NCBI GenBank assembly: GCA_964422415.1
Contig: CAYRBI010000007.1
Span: forward strand, 1 to 64,000
DNA length: 64,000 bases
From: OLB16 sp964422415
GTDB taxonomy: Bacteria; Hinthialibacterota; Hinthialibacteria; OLB16
Reading direction: 5' to 3'
A program made the translations under genes and the position numbers. The notes beneath the pieces were generated by a model. That model saw only the letters and a list, made by a program, of their open reading frames with translations. It was not told the DNA's origin and did not search any database. Of the stretch, positions 51,831-60,300 are shown piece by piece. Numbering within the stretch: position 1 is the first letter of the stretch; each line of letters starts with the position of its first letter.

Positions 51831-52471
51831 AAATTGCTATTTTTTCAGATGTCCATGCAAATCTCCCAGCACTAGAGAGATTTATTGAGGTCACTCAAAA
51901 TATTGTAGATGGGTATATATCTCTTGGAGATATTGTAAATTATGGCCCGTGGAATAATGAGTGTCTTGAAGTAATTCACCAATTACCAAATGTTACTTTA
52001 CTCGAGGGTAATCATGAAAGACTTTTTAATGGAGCTGAGTCAATAGAGCATGAATTACCCTTGGTACAACAGTTTTTTTTCCACTCAATAAAGTCTTTTT
52101 CAAAAAGAACTCTTATTAATTCGCTCAATCCATCCTGTAAATGTGGGAAATACCAATGTGTCCATACAATTGGTCACCGATCAATTTATTCTAATACCGA
52201 TATACAGATTGAAAATAATATTATTTTGGGACATACTCATCATCAATATTGTATTGAACGATCAGGTTTTGTCATTGTAAATCCAGGAAGTGTTGGACAA
52301 AATCGAAAATGGATTGATACTGTAGATTACGCAATTATTGATACAAGAAGTAATGAGATTGAACTACTTTCTACACAATATAATTTTAACTTTTTAATAT
52401 CAGAATTACGTTCCAGGAAGTATCCACAAATTTGTATTGATTACTATTTAGGAAAACCCAAGAAGTACTAA
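51827..52471 (+). CDS. Calcineurin-like metallophosphoesterase in glycan operon
   Basis: The 214-residue protein holds the full metal-site set: FSDVHANL, LGDIVNYGP, GNHER, and LGHTHHQ followed by VNPGSVGQ, as in YfcE/ApaH-like phosphoesterases. A CKCGKYQCVH Cys/His cluster in the middle might bind an extra metal. Start-stop overlap with the epimerase gene places it in a coupled trio with the ATP-grasp ligase. It may dephosphorylate an intermediate, clear a side product, or cleave a nucleotide. Phosphoesterases of this family are unusual in O-antigen loci. Confidence 0.8.
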   Translation: MKIAIFSDVHANLPALERFIEVTQNIVDGYISLGDIVNYGPWNNECLEVIHQLPNVTLLEGNHERLFNGAESIEHELPLVQQFFFHSIKSFSKRTLINSLNPSCKCGKYQCVHTIGHRSIYSNTDIQIENNIILGHTHHQYCIERSGFVIVNPGSVGQNRKWIDTVDYAIIDTRSNEIELLSTQYNFNFLISELRSRKYPQICIDYYLGKPKKY

Positions 52472-52562
52472 AGTCTTCTTTTTTTTCTTAAAATTATTAG
52501 GATCGGATATTCCTACAAATATTCATGATTCATTGTCCAAAAAACCTTTTGAGATCACACCA

Positions 52563-54056
52563 ATGACTGAATCCATCGATTCTTCTCAAGGAATTAGGAA
52601 TAAGACATTAAACGCTCTCTCATGGAGTTTTATTGAACGCTTTTCACAACAATTCCTACAATTTTTAATATCAATTATTTTGGCACGTTTATTGTCCCCA
52701 GAAGAATTTGGCCTGATAGCAATGCTTGCCATTTTTTTTGCATTGGCTGAGTCATTTATCGATAGTGGTTTTGGATCAGCCCTTATACAAAAGAAGAATA
52801 TTGACCATCTCGATGAATGCTCAATATTCTATTTTAATATTGTGATAGGATTAATTTCAACATTTGTCCTTTACTTTGGGGCACCGTATATTGCCAATTT
52901 TTATAGGATGCCGATACTAATTCCATTGTCACGTCTTCTCTCAATTAATACCTTAATTAATTCTTTTGGACTCATCCAATCGACACTTCTTACTCGTCAA
53001 GTAAATTTTAAAATTCAAACTCAAGTTAGTCTTATTGCATCAATTATATCCGGAATAATAAGCTTAATCATGGCCTTTAAAGGTTTTGGTGTATGGAGTC
53101 TTGCGGCCCAATCATTAACATCTAATCTTTTTCGCACATCTCTTTTATGGTTTTTTCTGGGTTGGCGTCCCTCATGGAGATTTAGTTTAATTTCCTTGCG
53201 GTCTATGTTTAAATTTGGTTCATTGATGTTTTTATCAGGATTAATAGATACTTTTTTCAATAATCTATATTTATTGGTTATTGGAAAGTTTTTTTCAGCA
53301 CAAGATCTTGGCTTCTATTCACGTGCAAATCAAATTCAACAACTTCAATCAAGCAACATTACGAATTCTATTAGTCGTGTTTCTTTTCCTGTTTTTTCTT
53401 CCATCCAAGATGATAAAATAAGACTTCGGCGGGCTGTTTCCAAAGCCCTTCGTTTAATGGTCTTTTTAAACTTTCCGATGATGGTTTGTCTTTTTGTTGT
53501 TTCTAGGCCTTTAATATTCTCACTTTTGGGCGAAAACTGGCTTCCTTGTGTCCCATATTTACAGTTACTTTGTATTAATGGGTTCATCTATCCATTACAT
53601 GTAATTAATTTAAATGCACTTAAATCTCAAGGTCGTTCTGATCTTTTTTTTAATCTTGAATTAATAAAAAAAATAATCATTGTAATCTCTATAATTCTTA
53701 CTTTTGATTTTGGGATAAAAGGTCTAATCTATGGCCAAATTATCTCATCTATATTATCCTATTTTATGAATTCTTATTATACTGGTAGTATTCTAAAATA
53801 CTCTGTAAAAGATCAAATTTTAGATGTGAGTCCCAGCCTATTAATTTCTGTAATTATGGGTGGAATAATCTATTCTTTTGGAAATCTTCTAATTGATAAT
53901 TGTTTCATTCTTTTACTGACTCAAACACTCTCAGGAATATGTTTATATATTTTATTATGTCTTTTATTTAAAAATAAGGCATTTTTCGAAGCGATTGATA
54001 TTATAATGCCAAAAATAACTGATATTAAAAATTCTGTTCTTTTCCGTTATTGTTAA
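52563..54056 (+). CDS. Wzx-type O-antigen flippase (MOP superfamily)
   Basis: The 497-residue protein is very hydrophobic with about 12-14 membrane segments and the MOP/WzxC start NKTLNALSWSFIERFSQQFLQF, followed by LARLLSPEEFGLIAM. It would flip undecaprenyl-linked repeat units to the periplasmic face. ATG 52563 is preferred; a TTG at 52533 is in frame and neither has a clear ribosome-binding site. GC content here is the lowest in the window. It follows the coupled ligase-epimerase-phosphoesterase group by 91 bases. Confidence 0.85.
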   Translation: MTESIDSSQGIRNKTLNALSWSFIERFSQQFLQFLISIILARLLSPEEFGLIAMLAIFFALAESFIDSGFGSALIQKKNIDHLDECSIFYFNIVIGLISTFVLYFGAPYIANFYRMPILIPLSRLLSINTLINSFGLIQSTLLTRQVNFKIQTQVSLIASIISGIISLIMAFKGFGVWSLAAQSLTSNLFRTSLLWFFLGWRPSWRFSLISLRSMFKFGSLMFLSGLIDTFFNNLYLLVIGKFFSAQDLGFYSRANQIQQLQSSNITNSISRVSFPVFSSIQDDKIRLRRAVSKALRLMVFLNFPMMVCLFVVSRPLIFSLLGENWLPCVPYLQLLCINGFIYPLHVINLNALKSQGRSDLFFNLELIKKIIIVISIILTFDFGIKGLIYGQIISSILSYFMNSYYTGSILKYSVKDQILDVSPSLLISVIMGGIIYSFGNLLIDNCFILLLTQTLSGICLYILLCLLFKNKAFFEAIDIIMPKITDIKNSVLFRYC

Positions 54057-54152
54057 TCATGTTTTCATTAGCTTATATATTATTAGCAACTGTATACAAT
54101 TTTAATAGATTTTTTATTATCACTCTTTAATAAATTATTGAATTCATATATC

Positions 54153-55313
54153 ATGAAAATTCATCACTTATTTCCTTCAAATAACCATCATCACGTTCCT
54201 TGGTTCATTCATTTATTTAACCATTTTTCAGTGGACATGAACATTGATCCTGAGGATCATTATTATGTACAGTTTGTCAGAGAACTCCCTTCACCGAATC
54301 AAACACAAGAATACAACTATTTAAATTTACTAAAACTTAATACTTCTTTCATACTAGGTGGAAGTATTGCAGTATTTCGTTACCTTAACTCAATTGAAAA
54401 AGATGACTGCCTGATTCTTCATAGTGGTTTTGGTATTCCACGAATTTGGCAGAATTTATTCCTTCAAAGATGTCTTTGGAAAAGGACTGTGTGGGTTATG
54501 TGGGGAGGCGATATAAATCAAATGAAAGACATTTCCAATACTTTCACTTTATTTTCAAAGCTTCATCTTTGGTATTATGGAAAGATTATTTCAAATCTTT
54601 TTGGTGTTTCAGCTCTTGCCCCAGAAGATTATTCAATTGTCCAAAGTCTTTTCCCCTCATGCAATAACTATGTTCGAGCTTTTTATCCAATGATAAATGA
54701 TCCTTTTTTTACAGAAAACTTCGAACATCACACTCGATCAGAATTTAACCCATTACAAATATTTCTTGGTAATTCAGCTGCAATCTCAAACCGCCACATA
54801 GAAGCCCTTGAATGGCTTTCTAGATTCAAAGACGAGAACATTCGGATATATTGTCCTCTTTCTTATGGAGGAAATCCTGAGTATATTCGTCAAGTAATAC
54901 ACACTGGTAATGAATTATTTGGAAGCAAATTCATTTCCATAACGGATCTTTTATCACGCAAAGATTTCGTACAATTGGTTAATAACATGGATATTCTTTT
55001 TTGGAATCACAAAAGGCAACAAGGTCTTTTTGGCATTTATTCGTTTATCTGCAATGGACGAGTGGCATATGTACGAAGTGATTCTTCAACCTATTCAATG
55101 TTGCACGATTTTGGTATCCAAGTTAGAGATACCTTATCTATTAATAACATTTCTTTTAATGATTTCAAGAATCCTTGGCCAGACTCTATCTGTAACAAGA
55201 ATATTCATCAATATAAACAACATCTTTCAGTTAAGGCATCTATAGAAAGCTGGAAATTTCTTTTCCAATCATTAAAAAAAATAATAACAAAAATTAATGC
55301 AACCGAAAAATAA
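54153..55313 (+). CDS. GT56 family glycosyltransferase (WecF-like)
   Basis: The 386-residue protein contains VWVMWGGDINQ, IFLGNSAAISNRHIEALEWL, IYCPLSYGGNPEYIRQVI and MDILFWNHKRQQGLFGI, which correspond to the conserved blocks of WecF, the TDP-Fuc4NAc transferase of enterobacterial common antigen. It should transfer a 4-amino-4,6-dideoxyhexose to a lipid-linked acceptor, which agrees with the VioA-like aminotransferase at 48722. ATG 54153 is chosen over a TTG at 54138. It is 96 bases behind wzx. Confidence 0.8.
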   Translation: MKIHHLFPSNNHHHVPWFIHLFNHFSVDMNIDPEDHYYVQFVRELPSPNQTQEYNYLNLLKLNTSFILGGSIAVFRYLNSIEKDDCLILHSGFGIPRIWQNLFLQRCLWKRTVWVMWGGDINQMKDISNTFTLFSKLHLWYYGKIISNLFGVSALAPEDYSIVQSLFPSCNNYVRAFYPMINDPFFTENFEHHTRSEFNPLQIFLGNSAAISNRHIEALEWLSRFKDENIRIYCPLSYGGNPEYIRQVIHTGNELFGSKFISITDLLSRKDFVQLVNNMDILFWNHKRQQGLFGIYSFICNGRVAYVRSDSSTYSMLHDFGIQVRDTLSINNISFNDFKNPWPDSICNKNIHQYKQHLSVKASIESWKFLFQSLKKIITKINATEK

Positions 55314-55376
55314 AAATATTGTATATATGTGCAATATATATATTTGCATAGAATTCATTGTATAAGGTAAAGCACA

Positions 55377-56357
55377 ATGCTTTTTTCTGTCATAATTCCA
55401 ATTCATAATAAGGGACCACATATTCACCGTTCCATATCTTCAGTATTGAATCAAACACTTAATGATTTTGAACTTATTCTCATTGATGATGCTTCTACGG
55501 ATAACAGCCTCTTGGAGATTCAAAAATTTACTGATCCTCGCATCCGTCTCCTTCCCCGCGATATTCCAGGTCCAGGAGGGTATGCGGCACGAAATTTAGG
55601 GATTGAACAAGCCGGAGGGGTTTGGATAGCCTTCCTTGATGCTGATGATGAATGGATGCCTGATCATTTACAAAAATTACTTGATCTTTCTTGTACTTTT
55701 CCAGAGTGTGATTTTTTGAGTTGTGGGTGGATAACTAAGATTGGTTCCGAAAAATTTTTGCTTGATCGATATTCATCGAAAAAGAATAAAATTACCTTAC
55801 GTAAAATTTCATTGAAAGAGTATCTTGAGTTGAGTATACTTGAAATGCGGCCCACGTGTACTGATGTTGCCTGTATTCGAAATAATCTTGCTGCCAGAAA
55901 GTTATTTCCCGAAGGAAAAGTTCAAAGAGGAGGTGACCAAGATGCTTGGATATTATATCTTGCAAAAACGGGGCATATGGCATGGAGCCAACATGTAGGT
56001 GCAATCTATCATAGAGATGCTGTCAATATGGTAACAAAATCCGCTCCTTCTGATCCACATATGATCAAAGCGATCATTACTGGACTTATTCCTTATATAA
56101 ACAATGACTGTCTTCAATTATTACCAATACTATACAATCGAAGACTATGGGATGCATGGAAGGTAAATCTTCTCATCCATCCTCATCAACTTTTTAATCT
56201 ACCCTGCAATCTTTACTGGAAAGGTGATATAGTTTTTTGTATGTCACATTCTGTTATATCCTTAATTCCTGTATTTGTTTTCAGAATATTACGTTACTTT
56301 AAGAAAGTCTCTTCAAATTTCATTCAATGTTATTTGGGAAAATCCAATATATATTGA
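55377..56357 (+). CDS. GT2 glycosyltransferase
   Basis: The 326-residue protein opens with FSVIIPIHNKGPHIHRSISSVL, then ILIDDASTDNSL and the metal-binding FLDADDEW, the classic GT-A/GT2 set. The C-terminal third has a hydrophobic stretch (FCMSHSVISLIPVFVF) that may anchor it to the membrane. It adds one sugar to the repeat unit; donor and linkage are unknown. Spaced 63 bases from the WecF-like gene and 29 from the polymerase gene. Confidence 0.88.
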   Translation: MLFSVIIPIHNKGPHIHRSISSVLNQTLNDFELILIDDASTDNSLLEIQKFTDPRIRLLPRDIPGPGGYAARNLGIEQAGGVWIAFLDADDEWMPDHLQKLLDLSCTFPECDFLSCGWITKIGSEKFLLDRYSSKKNKITLRKISLKEYLELSILEMRPTCTDVACIRNNLAARKLFPEGKVQRGGDQDAWILYLAKTGHMAWSQHVGAIYHRDAVNMVTKSAPSDPHMIKAIITGLIPYINNDCLQLLPILYNRRLWDAWKVNLLIHPHQLFNLPCNLYWKGDIVFCMSHSVISLIPVFVFRILRYFKKVSSNFIQCYLGKSNIY

Positions 56358-56386
56358 TACTTTTTTAGAGTTTGAGTGACCAAAAA

Positions 56387-57724
56387 ATGATCGAATTTCT
56401 TTTTACAGTGGTTCTTATATTAAATGGAACGAATTTATTTGCATTTATAGCTCCGTTTTTGCAGGTTTCAATAGGCAATGTAAGCATAATATTGCTTTTT
56501 ATCAATATTTCTTATCTTCTTTTTCGATTTAAACTCACTTCCCAGATTCTACTCCAAAGGAATATGTGGAATTTTACATTTATTTTTGTTATTTGGCCAT
56601 TCCTCACAATATTTTATTCACCCATTCTCGAAATTCGTGAAATTGGACTTAGGATTTATACTTTTACTCTTTTTGTTTGTACTAACGTTTTTATAATACG
56701 TAATGGTTTCACAAAATTTAATCGAATTATATCAATAAATTTTTCCTTAATAATTCTTGGCCTCGTACTCAGCATGGTCAAACCTGAATACTTTCAAAGC
56801 ATGGCAGAACTCATTGGTAAACGAAATGATGCCATGGGACGTCCTTTTGGTTTCTTTATGGAACCAAATGTCCAGGGCCATGTAATTATATATACTTTCA
56901 TAGCATATTTTGCTCTTTTTAAGCATAAAAATACAATATTTTTTATAGGTTCGCTCTTGTCTTTCCTTCTTCTTATGCTTATTACTGGATCTCGTTCGGG
57001 TGTAATTGTTTCAGTTATTGTTTTTTCTCTTATTTTATTTAACTCTAGTAAACAACACAGTCACAACAATCAGCCCTTAGTTAGAATAACCTTGTTATTT
57101 ATATTTATGTTTTTTTGTCTTGCTTGTTTAAAAGTTTATTTGTCAGGTATTGAGCAATCGGTTATTCGACGTGATGATGACTTAATTGACCGGATGAATT
57201 CAATGTTAAGCTTCGGTTTGAATAAAAATGATGGTTTACAGGGAGACATGAGCCTCTATGGTCGGACAGAGGCTCAATTATTCTATCTTTCATTTATTAA
57301 AGAGAAACCATTTCTTGGATATGGATTTGGTTCACACGCATTATATTACGAAAGTGGAATCTTCTTTAGGACAGCCCATAGCGAGGCTGTCATTCGTGCC
57401 TTTGAATATGGTATTTTTTATCCTCTGTTTTTTGTAGTATTGATTCTCCAAATATTTCGATCCAAAAACAGGAAGATTGTAGAAACTTGTTTCCAAACAA
57501 ATTCAATTGCACAATTTACCTTATCTGCTATTTTACTATTTATAGTAAATGGAGATTTACTAGACAATCGACCTTTTTACATAATTTTAGCAATGTTTTA
57601 CACGGCAATTAATAATCCAATGGCTATCCTCACGTATACAAATAGACATCCAAAATCCATATCCATTATCAACACAGAACTAATTCCTTTCTCTACACCA
57701 CCAATTCAAACGGAGAAAGTGTGA
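56387..57724 (+). CDS. O-antigen polymerase-like membrane protein (Wzy)
   Basis: The 445-residue protein has about 10-11 membrane segments with a larger periplasmic loop near residues 250-330, in which GDMSLYGRTEAQLFYLSF and FLGYGFGSHALYYESGIFF lie, the arrangement seen in Wzy and WaaL/O-antigen ligase proteins. GITGSRSG-like sequence (LITGSRSGVIV) in the middle is typical of the family. It would polymerise flipped repeat units. ATG 56387 chosen; a TTG at 56372 is in frame. The next gene starts immediately after its stop codon. Confidence 0.8.
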   Translation: MIEFLFTVVLILNGTNLFAFIAPFLQVSIGNVSIILLFINISYLLFRFKLTSQILLQRNMWNFTFIFVIWPFLTIFYSPILEIREIGLRIYTFTLFVCTNVFIIRNGFTKFNRIISINFSLIILGLVLSMVKPEYFQSMAELIGKRNDAMGRPFGFFMEPNVQGHVIIYTFIAYFALFKHKNTIFFIGSLLSFLLLMLITGSRSGVIVSVIVFSLILFNSSKQHSHNNQPLVRITLLFIFMFFCLACLKVYLSGIEQSVIRRDDDLIDRMNSMLSFGLNKNDGLQGDMSLYGRTEAQLFYLSFIKEKPFLGYGFGSHALYYESGIFFRTAHSEAVIRAFEYGIFYPLFFVVLILQIFRSKNRKIVETCFQTNSIAQFTLSAILLFIVNGDLLDNRPFYIILAMFYTAINNPMAILTYTNRHPKSISIINTELIPFSTPPIQTEKV

Positions 57725-58912
57725 ATGAAAATTTCTGATGATAAGCCTCTGGATATTCTTAGGCCCAACATGAGAATATTACAGGTTGTTTCATCACTTT
57801 CTGCTGGGGGTGCAGAAAGCTTTGTCACCAATCTATCCATCGATTTAGTAAAAATGAAGGTGTCGATACACCTCTTTATCATGGCAGGTGTACGCGGTGA
57901 ACGTGGTAATCTATTACTAAAACGCTTACTCGATTCTGGAATTGAAGTATCTGGTATCGAGGACCGTAGGCCTGCCTCTATAAAAAATTTTTTCAAACTC
58001 ACTCAGCTGATTCACTCCTGGAAACCTGATATCATTCATTCTCATCTTTATGCAAGCGATGTTGCATGTGCTATTTCAAAAATTCTCTCTTTACAAATTC
58101 ACACTCCATTGGTTCGTACACTCCACAGTACGAACATAAATGATAACCACTCAAAAGTTGTTCAAAGATGTCTTTACAATTTCTTTTTATTGTCAATAGC
58201 TTGTTCTACACCTGTTGCTAATGCCTATCATATTTTTTTGAGGCATAATCGATCCAAAAGACTGACAACAATCGATAATGGCACACAACTACACGATTTT
58301 TCAACTACAGAAAATGAGAAAATTAAAGCAAGAAAATTCCTGAATCTCCCCCAAAGGGGGATTATCATTTCCCATATTGGTAGGATTGGAGGTGGTGGGA
58401 ATTCTACTTTACTCGCAGAACCCAAAGCTCAAGATGTTCTACTTGAAGCATTTAGCCGTATCTCTTATCAAGATACACCTTGTTATTTGGTTCTTGTCGG
58501 AGATGGTCCTTTACGCAAGGAGGCGGAATCAATTGCACATTCCCTAAGAATTGAGGAGCGAGTGCGTTTTCTTGGAGAACAACCAGAACCATGGAAAGCT
58601 CTAGAAGCCTCTGACATTTTCTGCTTTCCTTCACGCTATGAGGGACTTCCATTGGTTTTATGTGAAGCTGCCTCCTGTGGACTTCCAATCATAGCATCGG
58701 ATATTCCAGAGATTAGAAATCTATGTCCTAATGAATCCTGGTTACTTGTTCCGGTGGATGATGTCTCATGTTTTACAAATGCACTTCAAAAAATGTTAGT
58801 AAATCTCAACTATTATAAACAACATGCTATAGATGTTGCACCCATTATTCGAAACACCTACTCAATGAGCATATGTGCGGAAAAATATTATCAAACATAT
58901 ATTTCGCTCTAG
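57725..58912 (+). CDS. GT4 glycosyltransferase
   Basis: The 395-residue GT-B protein has the N-terminal LQVVSSLSAGGAESFVTNLS motif, IIHSHLYASDVACAIS, and the C-terminal LVGDGPLRKEAE, FLGEQPEPWKALEASDIFCF and SRYEGLPLVLCEAASCGLPII nucleotide-sugar site with the E-x7-E pair. It starts directly after the polymerase stop codon, so translation is probably coupled. A short insert (GRIGGGGNSTLLAEPKAQD) follows the hinge. The 130-base spacer behind it is AT-rich and otherwise empty. Confidence 0.88.
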   Translation: MKISDDKPLDILRPNMRILQVVSSLSAGGAESFVTNLSIDLVKMKVSIHLFIMAGVRGERGNLLLKRLLDSGIEVSGIEDRRPASIKNFFKLTQLIHSWKPDIIHSHLYASDVACAISKILSLQIHTPLVRTLHSTNINDNHSKVVQRCLYNFFLLSIACSTPVANAYHIFLRHNRSKRLTTIDNGTQLHDFSTTENEKIKARKFLNLPQRGIIISHIGRIGGGGNSTLLAEPKAQDVLLEAFSRISYQDTPCYLVLVGDGPLRKEAESIAHSLRIEERVRFLGEQPEPWKALEASDIFCFPSRYEGLPLVLCEAASCGLPIIASDIPEIRNLCPNESWLLVPVDDVSCFTNALQKMLVNLNYYKQHAIDVAPIIRNTYSMSICAEKYYQTYISL

Positions 58913-59042
58913 CACTAGAATAGCTATTAACACATGTGATATTGGAATATAATTTTTTGAAAATTATATTATATAGTATAGTTTCTGATATACTTCGAAA
59001 AGGTCCGACAATTATCTTATAAATTTGTATACTAATAATACT

Positions 59043-60248
59043 ATGAAAATACTAAATGTCCTTGCATCACTAAATGAAGAGTATGGTGGACCGCCTCAAG
59101 TGGCACTATCACTCGGGCAATCTCTTAATAAACTCAACATTGATATCAATTATTGCGCTACAACAATATCGACTAATGCATTTAATAATTTGAAAAACCA
59201 ACCTAATACTAAAATATTTCCAATTAAACCACCATACTCCTGGTTTTTTTCACCTGAACTCAAGAAATATTTACAACAAAGAATAAAGGATTTTGATCTC
59301 CTTCATATCCATGAGATATGGTCCTACCCTCAATATATTTCCTCGAAACTCTCTTCGAGAAATCAGATACCATTTATCATTATTCCTCATGGAGAATTAC
59401 AAAATTCCCATTTAAATAACAGTTTTTTTAAATATTATAAAAAGAGCGCGTATCTTGCAATTCTTGGAAAGAACATACTTCAAAATGCCAATTGCATTCA
59501 TGCAATTTCCAAAAATGAAGTACATGGAATCAGAGCGATTGGATACCAAGGACCTATTACTTTAATACCCAATGGTATTGCCAGCGATTTCGCAGATCAT
59601 CTCCCCCCTTGTGATGAAGCCGAGGAATATTGGCCCAACTTACATGATCGTCGTGTCTTTCTCTTTCTTTCCCGTCTCAGTCCCGAAAAGGGGCTAAACG
59701 CACTCATCCCCGCCTGGGCTCAAGTCATTCAGCATTCTTCTTTACAAGATGTTGTTTTAGTCCTTGCCGGTCCTGATGATCGGGGATATCGTAAACATGT
59801 GGAAGGTCTTGTCGAAAGGTACAATACAGGGGCTTCAGTCTTGTTCACTGGAATGGTAAAAGGACATCAGAAGATGGCTCTCATTTCAAGATCTGATGGA
59901 TACGTCCTCCCTTCCTACAGTGAAGGGTTTAGTATATCGATATTGGAGAATTTGGCCGCAGGCAAACCTGTAGTAATTACTCCTGGATGTAATTTTCCTG
60001 AAGTTTCCATTGCTGGTGCCGGACTGTGTTGTAAACCTGAACCTCACGAACTAGCCGTATGTTTGCAGAATATCCTAAATATGTCTCATTCAGAAAGAAT
60101 CTTAATGGGAGAAAAAGGCCGTGAATTGGTTCAGAAAAATTTTACTTGGGATATTGCCGCACAAAAAATGTTGACGGTTTATCGTTGCATCCTCGATGGA
60201 AAAACCATTCCCGAAAATCCAGAACCTGCCCACAGTACAAACCCCTAG
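59043..60248 (+). CDS. GT4 glycosyltransferase, compositionally mosaic
   Basis: The 401-residue GT-B enzyme has an N-terminal acceptor domain (LNVLASLNEEYGGPPQVALSLG, LLHIHEIWSYPQYISS) encoded by DNA as low as about 23-32% GC. The C-terminal donor domain (FLSRLSPEKGLNALIPAW, LAGPDDRGYRKHVEG, PSYSEGFSISILENLAAGKPVV) is at about 45-50%. The change is close to position 59590, near the domain hinge. This suggests recombination inside the gene, swapping the acceptor-specific half. ATG 59043 is preferred over an upstream TTG-initiated extension at 59025. Last gene of the plus-strand glycan run. Confidence 0.88.
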   Translation: MKILNVLASLNEEYGGPPQVALSLGQSLNKLNIDINYCATTISTNAFNNLKNQPNTKIFPIKPPYSWFFSPELKKYLQQRIKDFDLLHIHEIWSYPQYISSKLSSRNQIPFIIIPHGELQNSHLNNSFFKYYKKSAYLAILGKNILQNANCIHAISKNEVHGIRAIGYQGPITLIPNGIASDFADHLPPCDEAEEYWPNLHDRRVFLFLSRLSPEKGLNALIPAWAQVIQHSSLQDVVLVLAGPDDRGYRKHVEGLVERYNTGASVLFTGMVKGHQKMALISRSDGYVLPSYSEGFSISILENLAAGKPVVITPGCNFPEVSIAGAGLCCKPEPHELAVCLQNILNMSHSERILMGEKGRELVQKNFTWDIAAQKMLTVYRCILDGKTIPENPEPAHSTNP

Positions 60249-60300
60249 TCTCCTATCCTTAAATCACGCAATAGAATCCACGTAGGTGCAATTTAATAAT

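Larger units (their letters stand above)
48722..59590. other. AT-rich polysaccharide island
   Basis: Base composition falls from about 53% GC (hand count of line 46141) to between about 13% (line 53641) and 32% (line 59221) in this stretch, and recovers to 45-50% at lines 59701-59761. The change on the right occurs within one GT4 gene. All genes on it run on the plus strand and all fit surface-glycan assembly, typical of a horizontally exchanged O-antigen or capsule block. The left edge is more gradual (47.8-49.9 kb). Confidence 0.75.

Noticed and set aside
48722..59590. Prophage or integrative element as cause of the AT-rich block
   Set aside because: No integrase, transposase, att-like direct repeats or phage structural genes were found; all genes fit glycan assembly.
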